Assembly: GCF_000255655.1 (NCBI RefSeq)
Contig: NZ_JH636434.1
Location: 2,944,572-3,008,571, forward strand
Direction of reading: 5' to 3'
From: Schlesneria paludicola DSM 18645
GTDB taxonomy: Bacteria; Planctomycetota; Planctomycetia; Planctomycetales; Planctomycetaceae
DNA: 64,000 nucleotides
In this document: positions 8,378-17,807 of the stretch, piece after piece
How positions within the stretch are numbered: position 1 is the stretch's first letter
Layout: each line of letters begins with the position of its first letter
Position numbers and translations under genes: made by a program
The notes under the pieces: model-generated
Database searches by the model: none
The model's input: the letters and a program-made list of their open reading frames with translations, nothing else
What the model was told of the DNA's origin: nothing

Positions 8378-10795
8378 ATGATCAATTGCCACCTCAGAGC
8401 CATCCTTTTCACGATTTGTGTTCACTCGGTCTGTTCCACGTTGGCTCAAGCGCAAGTCCGCGTAACTCCGACGTCGATCACCCTTGATCGGCCAGAATCA
8501 TCTCAGCAGATGCTGATCACGGAATTCTCTGAAAACGGACAGATTGACCGCACGCGCGAGGCGAACTACTCCGTCTCCAATCCCAAGCTCGCGCGCGTGG
8601 ATCAAAATGGTTTGGTCTATCCGTCATCGGAAGGTTTCACTGAGCTTGTCGTTCGCCAGGGAGATCAGAAGGTCACGATCCCACTGACAATCACCGGGCT
8701 CGTGACGCCCATGCCTGTCTCTTTTCAATTTGACGTTCAACCAATTCTGACGAAAAATCGCTGCAATTCGGGCGGCTGTCACGGCAAAGCAGAAGGGCAG
8801 AACGGCTTCAAGCTAAGCCTGTTCGGCTTCGATAATGAGTCTGATTACGACGCAATCGTCAAAGAAACGCGTGGTCGCAGAATCAATTTCGCAACTCCTG
8901 ACTCAAGCCTGCTCCTTGTCAAGGGAACGGCGAAAGTCCCACATGGCGGTGGCTTAAAACTGGATCGAGATCGCTCTCGATATGAACTGCTGCATCGTTG
9001 GATCAGAGAGGGCGCCCCATTTTCATCGACGGCCGATCAACCCGTCGTTCGAATCGAAGTCGAGCCTGCCGAGCTTGTCATGCAGAGGAGAGGTACACAA
9101 CAACTGCGCGTGACATCGGTTGATGCCGCCGGACGACGGCAGTGCGTGACCGCCGCGGCCGATTACATTTCCAACGCACCACAGATTATTTCCACAACAC
9201 CGACCGGATTGATGGAAGCGACTGAAGTGCCTGGCGAAGCGGCGATTCTCGTTCGCTATCTCGATCAAGTCAGTGTTTGTCGGATCACGTTGCCCCAATC
9301 CATACCGTCATCAAAGCGGCCCGCAGAAAAGAACTTCATCGACAAGCACGTGGGAGACAAGCTTGTCCGTCTCGGCATTCCTCCCAGTGATCCAATTGAC
9401 GATTCCGTGTTCTTGCGTCGCGTATCGCTCGACTCGATCGGCACGCTGCCGACCGCGGCAGAAGCACGTCGATTCCTGGAGGATCCAGATCCCGAAAAGC
9501 GAAGTCGTCTGATCGACGAACTGCTTGCGCGTCCCGAGTACGCGGACTACTGGACCATGAAATGGGCCGACATCCTGCGGACCGACAAGCTGAAGATCAC
9601 ACCGCAAGGCGCTGTGGGAATGACGCGTTGGCTGCGTTCGAAGATCGCCGCCAATCAGCCCTTCGATCAGTTCGCCACCGACATCTTGCTCGCTCAGGGA
9701 CCGATCCAGGCAGAAAGTCCGGCAGGTTTCTTTAAATCGCTCGAGACACCAGAAGTGACGGCTCGTTCCATCAGCCAGTTGTTTCTGGGAGTGAGAATTG
9801 AGTGCGCACAGTGTCATCATCATCCCAGTGAGCGATGGAGTCAGGACGACTATGCGGGTCTTGTCGGCTTCTTCACGGGTGTCTCGGTCAAGAAACTTCC
9901 GAACGGAACCGAAGCCATCATTGCCCAAGCGGGGGTCGACCAGAAACATCCCCGCACGGGAGAACCCGTTCATGCTCGTGCCCTCGGCGCACCTCGGGCC
10001 GACTTTACGGGAATTGGTGATCGACGCCGGGTGTTCGCGGCATGGATGACGAGTCCCGAAAATTCCTACTTTGCGAAGGCGATTGTCAATCGAATCTGGT
10101 CCCACTACTTCGGGCGAGGGCTCGTGACTCCCATCGACGATATGCGAGCGACGAATCCCTCAACAAATGAGCCGCTGATGAACGCGCTCGTCGCACATCT
10201 CAAGGATGTGAAGTACGACATCAAAGCGTTCACCAAAACACTGCTCGCGTCGCAGACGTATCAGCTAAGCGTGGCAGTCACAGAGGCCAATCAGAATGAC
10301 AATCAGAACTTTTCACATGCGATGCCAAAAGCGATGGCGGCCGAAGTCCTGTTGGACGCGCTGTGCCAGGTGACAAACGTGCCCGAGAAATTTAATGGAT
10401 GGCCTGAAGGTTTCCGCTCCATTCAGGTCTGGGACAACCGCATGCCATCCTATTTCTTTCGTATTTTTGGTCGACCGGTTCGAGCCAGCGTCTGCGAGTG
10501 CGAACGCAGCAATGAACCCAGTATTTCACAGGCATTGCACCTGCTGAATTCGCCCGAAATCCAGGACAAGATTTCACACAGACGCGGGACAGCACGTGCA
10601 TTGGCGACATCGTCACTCAGCGACGAACAGATCGTCGAAGAGATTTATCTAGGCACATTGACACGTTTCCCGACTGCGAAAGAACGCGACGTTTTAAAAC
10701 AGGCCTTCGCAACAGAAGGCATCACGCGACGTGCTGCGGTGGAAGACATTTTCTGGTCAGTCCTAAATACAAAAGAATTTTTGTACAACCAATGA
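8378..10795 (+). CDS. Exported Ig-like / DUF1549 / DUF1553 surface protein
   Basis: 805 residues. A signal peptide of about 25 residues is followed by a bacterial Ig-like (BIG2-type) domain at about 27-108, a haem-like CNSGGCH motif at 129-135 (spacing C-x4-C-H, as in the PSCyt1 group), a second Ig-like stretch near 225-310, DUF1549 at about 330-560 ending in ECAQCHHHPSERW, and DUF1553 from about 595 to the end. This architecture is almost confined to Planctomycetes and close allies, and its biochemical role is unestablished. The first gene of a likely operon with a DUF1501 protein (144 bp downstream) and a PPC-domain protein. The three are probably displayed or secreted together. Confidence 0.88.
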   Translation: MINCHLRAILFTICVHSVCSTLAQAQVRVTPTSITLDRPESSQQMLITEFSENGQIDRTREANYSVSNPKLARVDQNGLVYPSSEGFTELVVRQGDQKVTIPLTITGLVTPMPVSFQFDVQPILTKNRCNSGGCHGKAEGQNGFKLSLFGFDNESDYDAIVKETRGRRINFATPDSSLLLVKGTAKVPHGGGLKLDRDRSRYELLHRWIREGAPFSSTADQPVVRIEVEPAELVMQRRGTQQLRVTSVDAAGRRQCVTAAADYISNAPQIISTTPTGLMEATEVPGEAAILVRYLDQVSVCRITLPQSIPSSKRPAEKNFIDKHVGDKLVRLGIPPSDPIDDSVFLRRVSLDSIGTLPTAAEARRFLEDPDPEKRSRLIDELLARPEYADYWTMKWADILRTDKLKITPQGAVGMTRWLRSKIAANQPFDQFATDILLAQGPIQAESPAGFFKSLETPEVTARSISQLFLGVRIECAQCHHHPSERWSQDDYAGLVGFFTGVSVKKLPNGTEAIIAQAGVDQKHPRTGEPVHARALGAPRADFTGIGDRRRVFAAWMTSPENSYFAKAIVNRIWSHYFGRGLVTPIDDMRATNPSTNEPLMNALVAHLKDVKYDIKAFTKTLLASQTYQLSVAVTEANQNDNQNFSHAMPKAMAAEVLLDALCQVTNVPEKFNGWPEGFRSIQVWDNRMPSYFFRIFGRPVRASVCECERSNEPSISQALHLLNSPEIQDKISHRRGTARALATSSLSDEQIVEEIYLGTLTRFPTAKERDVLKQAFATEGITRRAAVEDIFWSVLNTKEFLYNQ

Positions 10796-10939
10796 CAAAC
10801 AGAACATCGAGCGTGGTGAACAATCATCACGGCGTGGCACCGTGACACGGTCCGGCGATGGAAATATTGTGAACGTTGTGAAGTCAAATCGATCTCACGC
10901 GCAGCGTCATCGTGAACAAGATCTGAGAAAGAAATCAGC

Positions 10940-12280
10940 ATGTTGAACATCCCGTTCGGCCCGGCTCTCGGATCGTACTGCGACAAGCTTTCAAGGCGTC
11001 AGATGCTTCGGGTTGGCTCGACCGGCCTATTCGGTGGCCTCACGTTGCCACAACTGCTGCATGGCCAAGACGCCTCTCCAACAAGCCGGCCCGCGAAAGC
11101 CACCTCGTGTATCTTCATCTTTCTCGAGGGTGGCCCGCCCCAACAAGACATGTGGGATCCGAAACCTGAGGCCCCATCGGAAATTCGAGGCCCTTTTCAA
11201 ACAATCCCGACGAAAACTCCGGGCGTCTTTTTCAGCGAGCATTGCCGCGAATGCGCGAAGATCTCAGACAAATTCACGGTCGTCCGCAGCCATTCGCACG
11301 CAGATAACGGACATTCGACGGGCTACTACTACGTCATGACGGGACGGAAGCCCACATTCCCCGACGGGGAAAATCCCATTCCCACGAACGATGTCTTTCC
11401 ATCGTTGGGTGCGTTCGTTGGAAAAGAACTCGGCTCCAATGGCCGGGTTCCCGCGTATATCAACATGCCTCATCCCATGTCCGCTGGAGGACCTGGCTTT
11501 TTGGGTGCCGAGTACGCACCTTTTGTCATCGAGGCTGATCCCAGTCAGCCCGACTTTGAAGTCAAAGATCTTGGACGAGTGAATGGACTCTCGAATCGGC
11601 GCGTCGAGTTACGGCAGCAATTGCTGGCAGGGCTCGAGCAGGAACGCCAACGCATCGGACGGGCGGCCGCCATGTCAACGTACTACTCCAAAGCTTACAA
11701 CCTGATCAGTTCGCCCGAGGCACGCAAGGCGTTTGACATTCAATCGGAACCAACACCGATTCGCGAATCCTATGGGATGACACAAATTGGCCAATGTGCA
11801 TTGCTCGGTCGACGCATGGTCGAAGCCGGTTGTCGCTTTGTTGGAATCGACGCTCCCGGTTGGGACGTTCATTTCAATTGCTTTCCGAGTCTATCTGGAG
11901 ATTTGATTCCGCCCACGGATCGTGCATTCGCCGCATTGATCAAAGATCTGGAACAGCGCGGCATGCTCGACACGACATTGGTGGTCATGATGGGCGAGAT
12001 GGGACGAACTCCGCGCATCAATGCTCAGGCGGGACGCGATCACTGGTCCATGGCGCAGTGTGTCCTGTTTGCAGGTGGCGGGGTGAAGCCCGGCCAGATT
12101 ATCGGTGCGACCGACGCTCAAGCCGCCGCACCAACTAACGATCCAGTGAGCATTCCCGATTTGCTCCGCACGATTCATACCTTAATGGGAATTGATTCAA
12201 GCAAAGAATATCCCGATCCGCTGGGTCGCCCCTTCCCACTGGTCAACGGCGGCAAACTGATTCCTGGGCTTATTGCATAG
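10940..12280 (+). CDS. DUF1501 protein with Tat-type signal
   Basis: 446 residues. The N-terminus carries a twin-arginine motif (SRRQMLRVGSTGLFGGLTLP, residues 19-38), so export in folded form is likely. The remainder follows the DUF1501 pattern, a sulfatase/alkaline-phosphatase-like fold: FIFLEGGPPQQDMWDPKP near 60, RSHSHADNGHSTGYY near 125, and a C-terminal VVMMGEMGRTPRIN then GRDHW block. The family has no established reaction. It is the middle gene of the DUF1549-DUF1501-PPC operon; the almost constant pairing of DUF1501 with DUF1549/DUF1553 genes in Planctomycetes suggests they act together. Confidence 0.9.
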   Translation: MLNIPFGPALGSYCDKLSRRQMLRVGSTGLFGGLTLPQLLHGQDASPTSRPAKATSCIFIFLEGGPPQQDMWDPKPEAPSEIRGPFQTIPTKTPGVFFSEHCRECAKISDKFTVVRSHSHADNGHSTGYYYVMTGRKPTFPDGENPIPTNDVFPSLGAFVGKELGSNGRVPAYINMPHPMSAGGPGFLGAEYAPFVIEADPSQPDFEVKDLGRVNGLSNRRVELRQQLLAGLEQERQRIGRAAAMSTYYSKAYNLISSPEARKAFDIQSEPTPIRESYGMTQIGQCALLGRRMVEAGCRFVGIDAPGWDVHFNCFPSLSGDLIPPTDRAFAALIKDLEQRGMLDTTLVVMMGEMGRTPRINAQAGRDHWSMAQCVLFAGGGVKPGQIIGATDAQAAAPTNDPVSIPDLLRTIHTLMGIDSSKEYPDPLGRPFPLVNGGKLIPGLIA

Positions 12281-12410
12281 CGGAGTGATGGGTGCGTTCG
12301 ATCGTCAATTCACGATCCTAACGCGTCAGATCCATCCGATTGAACATTCTCAGCCTGCGAGAGCCTGCATGACAACTCTCTATGCCAATCCCCCAACGAG
12401 GTAATGTCCG

Positions 12411-14765
12411 TTGTTCAAGTTGACATCGTTGACGTTCTGGGTTCGCGGTATCGCGGTCGTCAGCCTGAACCTCATTGGCCTGACGGCGGCTGACGCACAA
12501 CTCGCACCCGAAATCGGCTACATCCATCCTGCCGGAGTTCAAGCTGGCACAACAACTGAGGTCACGCTCGGGGGATATGATTGGACGCCCGACATGCAGA
12601 TTTTCTCGCATGACCGGCGCGTGAAACTGGAACTGATCGGACCACCGACACCCGTGCTCATCTCAGAGCCACCCTACTGGTTTGGTGCCAAGGCACGGGG
12701 TTACGCATGGCCCCTGCCGCGAGAATTCCGCGCTCGCCTGACGGTGGCTCCAGATGTCCCATCAGGGTTCGTTCGCTGGCAAGTCGCCAATGCAAACGGC
12801 GTGTCGCCTCTCGGACTCTTACACGTCGGTTCGATTCCGGAAGTGCAAGAATTTCCGCACTCTGACGGGCCTCAATTTCTTGAGCGACTTCCGGTAACGG
12901 TCTCCGGAAAAATTCAACGTATCGAAGATGTCGATCGGTATCGGATTCATCCGCCCAGCGCCGGGCCAATCACGGTTGAACTGCTGGCACGTCAGCTGAC
13001 GTCGCCGACAAATCCAATGGCCCTGCATGGCATTTTTCGCGTCCATGATGATGCTGGTCGATGCGTCGTCGACGCGGCCGCCACCGAAGGACTGGATCTC
13101 CGCACGACATTTGCGGCAGAGGCGGATCGTGACTACATCCTGTCATTGCATGATCTCGATTTTGCGGGAGATCGGTCCTATGTCTATCGCCTGGTGATTA
13201 CGCCCGGCCCCGCTGTCGCGGCGGCCTACCCTGCCGCAGGTCGACGAGGCGAGACGCTAACCGTTCAGTTTGTGGGATGGGGAATCGCCACTGGGAAAGC
13301 TCAGCTCGAATCTGTCACGCGCGAGATCACATTTCCCTCAGATCCAAGTGCCGAATCGGTTGAGTATGTTCTGGAGACGCCATTCGGTAACGCCAAGCCG
13401 TATTCGTTCGGCTTGAGCCAGTCCTTGGAATTGGTCGAGGGCGTTCCATTCACCGACTTGCCTGCCGCCATGACCGGCAAACTGGACATCCGATATGGTT
13501 CGGATACTTATCCCGTTTCATTTCGAAAAGGAGATGTCTGGCAGATTCGTGGCATGTCTCGCACGGCAGGTCTTCCACTCGACATCGAATTGCGATTGCT
13601 CACTCCTGACGGAAAAGAACTTCTCACCGCGGATGATTTACCAGGCACGACAGACGCCGAGTTGCTGTTCACAGTTCCTGAAGATGGAATCTATCAACTG
13701 GTCGTCTCTGATCGCTCAGGCCGCAGTGGCAATGACGCCGCAGCATATCGCGTCAGCATCGAACGTCCGCAGCCGAGTTACTCGATCATCATGCCGGATC
13801 TTCTCAGCATCCCGCTCGGCACGTCTACAAAGCTACCCGTCACTGCGACACGTCATCATGGTTTCGTGGGCCCGATCACGATCGAGATTCAAGGTCTTGT
13901 CGAAGCCATCACCGTTTCATCGCCGCTGTTGATTGCTGAAGACAAGAACGAACTGGCAATCGAGTTGGCGTGTAGCATGGATGCGGCCGCATCCGCCAGC
14001 CTTGTCACCGTCACTGCCACCTCCAGTACCAAGGACACAACAAACACACGATTGATCAAGACTCTGGTTGTGGCGACGACCATGAAGCCACGAATCAAGA
14101 TCACTCCAGAGGGACTTGACGATGTCAGCAAGGTCCATCGCGGCAGCACGCACCTCTTTCCCCTTCTGATTGAGCGACTTGAGGGTTTCACTGGCGAGAT
14201 CACGCTCGAGATGACCGCCAAACAACAGCGACATCGGCAGGGACTTGCCAGCGAGGAATTAGTCGTCGGCCCCTCGATCAATCGTGTGGAGTATCCCATC
14301 TTCGTACCAGAATGGATGGAAACGACGAAGACGAGCCGGATGATTCTGAACGGTGCCGCTCAAGTCGCCGACCCGAAGGGGAATCTCCGCACGCTGCTTC
14401 AGCGAATGGAACTACGCCTCGGCATGTTGCCCGAAGGTGCCCTCATGAAATTGGCCCACAGTCTTGGCGAGTATCACGTGCAACTCGGTCACGATCTTGT
14501 GATTCCGCTGAACGTTTCTCGCGCCGCAGAACTGCAAGAGTCGATTGTCATCGAAGCAATTCTCAGTGAATCGCAAACGGGTCGCATCGCGACGACGCCG
14601 ATATCTCTCGCGCCGCACGAAACATCGGCATCGATGAAACTTCATTTTGAAAACGACGCCGCGCTTGTTGGCGAAACGTCCGTTCTGATTCGCGCAACGG
14701 CCAGACAGCGCGGCAAATGGCTCGTCAAATCGGAAACCACTGTGCCGATTGAGATCAGAAAATAG
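12411..14765 (+). CDS. Exported PPC-domain (pre-peptidase C-terminal) repeat protein
   Basis: 784 residues starting at a TTG codon with a GAGG box 8 nt upstream. A signal peptide (FWVRGIAVVSLNLIGLTAADA) precedes a first IPT/Ig-like domain (about 30-130), then PPC-type beta-sandwich modules: VTVSGKIQRIEDVDRYRI with DRDYILSLHDLDFAGDRSYVYRLVI is the clearest. Further beta-rich regions follow to the C-terminus. There is no catalytic motif. PPC domains are usually binding or maturation modules of secreted enzymes; here the whole protein seems made of them. It ends the operon with the upstream DUF1549 and DUF1501 genes. Confidence 0.78.
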   Translation: MFKLTSLTFWVRGIAVVSLNLIGLTAADAQLAPEIGYIHPAGVQAGTTTEVTLGGYDWTPDMQIFSHDRRVKLELIGPPTPVLISEPPYWFGAKARGYAWPLPREFRARLTVAPDVPSGFVRWQVANANGVSPLGLLHVGSIPEVQEFPHSDGPQFLERLPVTVSGKIQRIEDVDRYRIHPPSAGPITVELLARQLTSPTNPMALHGIFRVHDDAGRCVVDAAATEGLDLRTTFAAEADRDYILSLHDLDFAGDRSYVYRLVITPGPAVAAAYPAAGRRGETLTVQFVGWGIATGKAQLESVTREITFPSDPSAESVEYVLETPFGNAKPYSFGLSQSLELVEGVPFTDLPAAMTGKLDIRYGSDTYPVSFRKGDVWQIRGMSRTAGLPLDIELRLLTPDGKELLTADDLPGTTDAELLFTVPEDGIYQLVVSDRSGRSGNDAAAYRVSIERPQPSYSIIMPDLLSIPLGTSTKLPVTATRHHGFVGPITIEIQGLVEAITVSSPLLIAEDKNELAIELACSMDAAASASLVTVTATSSTKDTTNTRLIKTLVVATTMKPRIKITPEGLDDVSKVHRGSTHLFPLLIERLEGFTGEITLEMTAKQQRHRQGLASEELVVGPSINRVEYPIFVPEWMETTKTSRMILNGAAQVADPKGNLRTLLQRMELRLGMLPEGALMKLAHSLGEYHVQLGHDLVIPLNVSRAAELQESIVIEAILSESQTGRIATTPISLAPHETSASMKLHFENDAALVGETSVLIRATARQRGKWLVKSETTVPIEIRK

Positions 14766-14921
14766 TGACACGACCGACGTGGGCGCGGCACCAGCCTCGT
14801 CGATATTGTCGGCTTGGTTTCCATTCGGTTCACCCCCGATGGATCAAAGAATCCGCTGGAAGATTGAGCTGCGCGACCGTTCGACTGCATGTGATGCAAA
14901 CAGTTCCCTTGTTCCCCACGA

Positions 14922-15452
14922 TCAAACCGCGTCGTCGAGGTTGCGATAGAACAACGTCGTACTGCAGTAAGTTCCACGAGGCATCAGTGCATAACGAGGA
15001 ATCTCACCCACGCGGATCCAACCAAGTCGCGCATAAAGCCGTTCGGCATCACTTCCAGTGACTGTATCGAGCACCAGCAGTGTCTTACCGCATTCTCGCG
15101 CCACCTCTTCCGCAGCCCCCATCAGCGCCGCCCCCACCCCCTGTCGGCGTGCGCGATGATGGACCAGCATCTTCGCGAGATCGGCGCGATGAGGTTGGTT
15201 CTCCGGAAGGTCAAGCACAAGCTGCACCGTACCGCAGATGCCCCGCGCATCTGCGGCCACCAGAATCGCACGGCCGCCAGCGGACACCTCGTGTGCCACT
15301 CGCCGCCAGAATCCCACTGCCCGATCACGTGACAACGGGTCCATGAAACTGACCGAGGCGCCGCCTTCAACGCAGTCCACAAGCAGATCGGCAAGCTGCT
15401 CAACTTGCACCTCATCAACCGCTTGCAAACGCCGTACTGAAAAACTCGACAT
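14922..15452 (-). CDS. GNAT family N-acetyltransferase
   Basis: 176 residues from the ATG at 15452 (MSSFSVRRL), preceded by GGAG 9 nt upstream. The acetyl-CoA binding motif A appears as MLVHHRARRQGVGAALM near residues 95-111, with the C-terminal DTVTGSDAERLYARLGWIRVG typical of GNATs. Acceptor unknown; small GNATs of this type often modify amino acids, antibiotics or small amines. It starts 2 bp after the stop codon region of the XRE-cupin regulator, so the two are almost certainly cotranscribed and translationally coupled, and the regulator probably controls acetyltransferase production. Confidence 0.9.
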   Translation of the reverse strand: MSSFSVRRLQAVDEVQVEQLADLLVDCVEGGASVSFMDPLSRDRAVGFWRRVAHEVSAGGRAILVAADARGICGTVQLVLDLPENQPHRADLAKMLVHHRARRQGVGAALMGAAEEVARECGKTLLVLDTVTGSDAERLYARLGWIRVGEIPRYALMPRGTYCSTTLFYRNLDDAV

Positions 15453-15454
15453 GA

Positions 15455-16054
15455 CTATCGTCTCCACGTGAGAGCATCCGAAGCGACCACCACGGCATAC
15501 CGTGCGCGTTTCCGAGTCGGATTCTGAAAGATCGTTGGACGATCCACTTGCATCGCCAGGCAATCTCCTTCGTGCAATCGATGACGCTCGTCACCGACGG
15601 TGATGTCGATCGAACCTTCCAGTACCCAAATCTGCTGGTACACGCAAACATCACGCATACCGGACTCGAAGACCACGCGTTGGCCTGCCGGAAACAGAAC
15701 ATCAACGATCTGCATCGGTTGCGATATGCCGGGTGGTGAAACATTCCGCCGTACGTAGCCCGATGCGGGATCTTTCCACTCGGTCTGAGCTTGCCGACGC
15801 GCCACCGGTTCTCGCGTCAATGACTCGGTACTGACGGGATCGAATAGAGACGCCAGTGGAACGTTCAAACCCACCGCAAGTTTCTCGAGTACCACGGCCG
15901 TCGGACTGCTCTCTCCTCGCTCGATTAGCGAAATCATGGAACGACTCACGCCACTCTTGCTGGAAAGTGCTTCCAGAGAAAGAGCCTGTGCCGTTCGCAG
16001 TCCGCGAATTCGCTCGGCAATCCGTTGATCAAGGTTGTCCGTGACGTCTCCCAT
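15455..16054 (-). CDS. XRE-cupin transcriptional regulator
   Basis: 199 residues. An N-terminal helix-turn-helix of the Xre type (about 10-65, SLEALSSKSGVSRSMISLIE) is followed by a C-terminal cupin barrel (about 105-190, with FPAGQRVVFE and a GSIDITVGDERHRLHEGDC segment) that in this family binds a small ligand. The frame has a GTG six codons upstream (16072), but it falls within the operator, so the ATG at 16054 is preferred. Directly coupled to the GNAT gene downstream. The palindrome covering its promoter suggests autoregulation. The class often controls amine, amino-acid or osmolyte metabolism; the ligand is not known here. Confidence 0.9.
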   Translation of the reverse strand: MGDVTDNLDQRIAERIRGLRTAQALSLEALSSKSGVSRSMISLIERGESSPTAVVLEKLAVGLNVPLASLFDPVSTESLTREPVARRQAQTEWKDPASGYVRRNVSPPGISQPMQIVDVLFPAGQRVVFESGMRDVCVYQQIWVLEGSIDITVGDERHRLHEGDCLAMQVDRPTIFQNPTRKRARYAVVVASDALTWRR

Positions 16055-16092
16055 AGTGGAATTAGTATCCACTATATTGGATTCAGCGTCAA
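16053..16092 (-). promoter_or_regulatory. Promoter and operator of the XRE-cupin/GNAT pair
   Basis: On the minus strand a -35 box TTGACG (16087-16092) and a -10 box GATACT (16064-16069) are spaced 17 bp. An inverted repeat ATAGTGGA (16053-16060) / TCCACTAT (16068-16075) with a 7-bp spacer covers the -10 box and the start codon. The predicted transcription start lies within a few bases of the ATG at 16054, so the message may be nearly leaderless. Confidence 0.7.
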
Positions 16093-16102
16093 GAGTTTTA
16101 CT

Positions 16103-16260
16103 CGTTCCCCTGGTTTTTCTCGCCCCTAAGCTCCCACTTGGGAACGCTTCCTACACATTGGAAATGTGGAAGTCGGTCTGAGGCCACTTTCCTGCAAGTT
16201 AGAAAATCGAAGCGGAAGAAACGTTCCCAAGCGGGAGCTTGGGAACGAGGCCGACGAGGC
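16103..16260. repeat. REP-like palindromic repeat, family A copy
   Basis: CGTTCCCAAGC (16222-16232) and GCTTGGGAACG (16237-16247) form a perfect 11-bp stem with a GGGA loop, followed by AGG. A diverged opposite-orientation copy (AAGCTCCCACTTGGGAACG) lies at about 16128-16146. Elements with the same core (CCAAGC-N4-GCTTGG) occur at 53325-53350 and 58643-58666. Confidence 0.65.
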
Positions 16261-16284
16261 CGCATGGATTCCACAAAGGCGCAC

Positions 16285-16338
16285 GGCTTCCCTAAAGGGG
16301 ACTGGCTCCGCAAGGTGCCAGTCCCCTTTAGGGAAGCC
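16285..16338. repeat. Perfect 22-bp inverted repeat (long hairpin)
   Basis: A 22-bp arm at 16285-16306 (begins GGCTTCCCTAAAGGGG) is perfectly complementary to 16317-16338, with a 10-nt loop TCCGCAAGGT. It lies 54 bp past the stop codon of the leftward DUF1501 gene at 16393 and could end that transcript, though no U-tract follows. It may equally be a mobile palindromic repeat unit. Confidence 0.7.
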
Positions 16339-16392
16339 ATGCCGTAACGCAGCCGGGCTCGCCTCGCGGTTTACATGGGCGAGATGCCCCGT

Positions 16393-17796
16393 TCAGGCCA
16401 GAACTTCGCGGACGACGTTTCCGTGCACGTCCGTCAGACGGAAGTCGCGGCCCGCATGCCGGAACGTGAGCTTCGTATGATCGAAGCCGAGCAGATGCAG
16501 GATCGTGGCATGCAGGTCATGGACATGAACAGGATCTTTCACCGCGCGATATCCAAAATCATCGGTCGCTCCATAAACCGTGCCGCCTTTGACACCCCCA
16601 CCGGCCATCCACACAGTAAATCCCCAGTGGTTGTGATCGCGTCCACCGCCTGACTTCCCGTTGACCAACTCGACGGCCGGCGTCCGACCAAACTCGCCGC
16701 CGCAGATCACCAACGTCTCTTCAAACAGCCCGCGCTGCTTCAGATCGGTCAGCAACGCGGCAATCGGTCCATCACATTCGTTGGCCAGATTGCGATGGCC
16801 GTTCGCAAGGTCATTGTGACTATCCCACGGCTGAACATCCCCGTGGTAAAGCTGCACAACCCGCACGCCTCGTTCGATAAGCCTTCGAGCGAGCAGCAAT
16901 TGTCGCCCGTGCACACCGCTCCCGTAGGCATCCAAAACATGCTTTGGTTCCTGCGACAGATCGAATGCATCGGTCGCTTCCATCTGCATGCGATACGCAA
17001 GTTCGAACGCTTGAATGCGAGCCTCAAGTTCCGGTTCATCCGTCCGTGATGCCTGATGCTGCCGATTGATCTGCTGTAACAAATCGAGCTGACGTCGCTG
17101 ATCGCGACGGGTCACCGCATGATTGGCGATATGCTCGATCAGTTCCTCAACCTGAGTCTTGCGCGTGTCCAGGTGTGTGCCCTGATACACTCCCGGCAGA
17201 AACGCCGCGCGCCAGTTGGAAACGTCCGCGACTGGCAGCCCAGGACACATCGCGATGAACCCGGGTAGATTGGCATTCTCTGTTCCCAGCCCATACGTCG
17301 TCCATGCCCCTAGACTGGGACGCGACAGCCGTTCGTCCCCGCAGTTCATCAACCGCATCGATTGTTCGTGGTTCGGCGTATTGGCATGCATCGAGCGAAT
17401 GAAGCAGATGTCATCAACGTGCTGCGCGGTCTTGGCAAAAATCTCGCTGACCTCCATCCCGCACTCACCGTACTTGGCGAATTTGAACGGAGATGCCATT
17501 GCCGCTCCCGTATGCCGTTCGGTCGTCAACTTATTGTCCGTCGGCAACGGTTGCCCGTCGTATTTGGCCAGCATCGGCTTGGGATCGAAGGTATCCACCT
17601 GCGATGGGCCGCCGTTCAGATAGATGTGAATGATGTGCTTGGCGCGTGCCGGAAAATGAGGCTGTCGCGGCGCGAGGGGTGAGATCACCTGCGGTGCAGC
17701 AGAGCCTAGACTTGCGTCAGCAAACAGTGTGTGCAGACCAAGTAACCCCAAACCGGTTCCCGTCTGTGCCAGCATCTGGCGGCGATTGAAAAACAT
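16393..17796 (-). CDS. DUF1501 protein with Tat-type signal
   Basis: 467 residues. The twin-arginine motif NRRQMLAQTGTGLGLLG is at residues 4-20. The DUF1501 pattern follows: HIYLNGGPSQVDTFDPKP near 57-74, RSMHANTPNHEQSM, the ARRLIERGVRVVQLYHG stretch and the C-terminal GGEFGRTPAVE ... GGRDHNHWG block. The fold is related to alkaline phosphatases and sulfatases, but no reaction is known. It begins 11 bp after the PSCyt1/DUF1549 gene; GAGGAG 7 nt before its ATG overlaps the TGA stop of that gene, so the two are coupled. Last gene of the GntR-PSCyt1-DUF1501 operon. Confidence 0.9.
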   Translation of the reverse strand: MFFNRRQMLAQTGTGLGLLGLHTLFADASLGSAAPQVISPLAPRQPHFPARAKHIIHIYLNGGPSQVDTFDPKPMLAKYDGQPLPTDNKLTTERHTGAAMASPFKFAKYGECGMEVSEIFAKTAQHVDDICFIRSMHANTPNHEQSMRLMNCGDERLSRPSLGAWTTYGLGTENANLPGFIAMCPGLPVADVSNWRAAFLPGVYQGTHLDTRKTQVEELIEHIANHAVTRRDQRRQLDLLQQINRQHQASRTDEPELEARIQAFELAYRMQMEATDAFDLSQEPKHVLDAYGSGVHGRQLLLARRLIERGVRVVQLYHGDVQPWDSHNDLANGHRNLANECDGPIAALLTDLKQRGLFEETLVICGGEFGRTPAVELVNGKSGGGRDHNHWGFTVWMAGGGVKGGTVYGATDDFGYRAVKDPVHVHDLHATILHLLGFDHTKLTFRHAGRDFRLTDVHGNVVREVLA

Positions 17797-17807
17797 GGCA
17801 CATCTCC

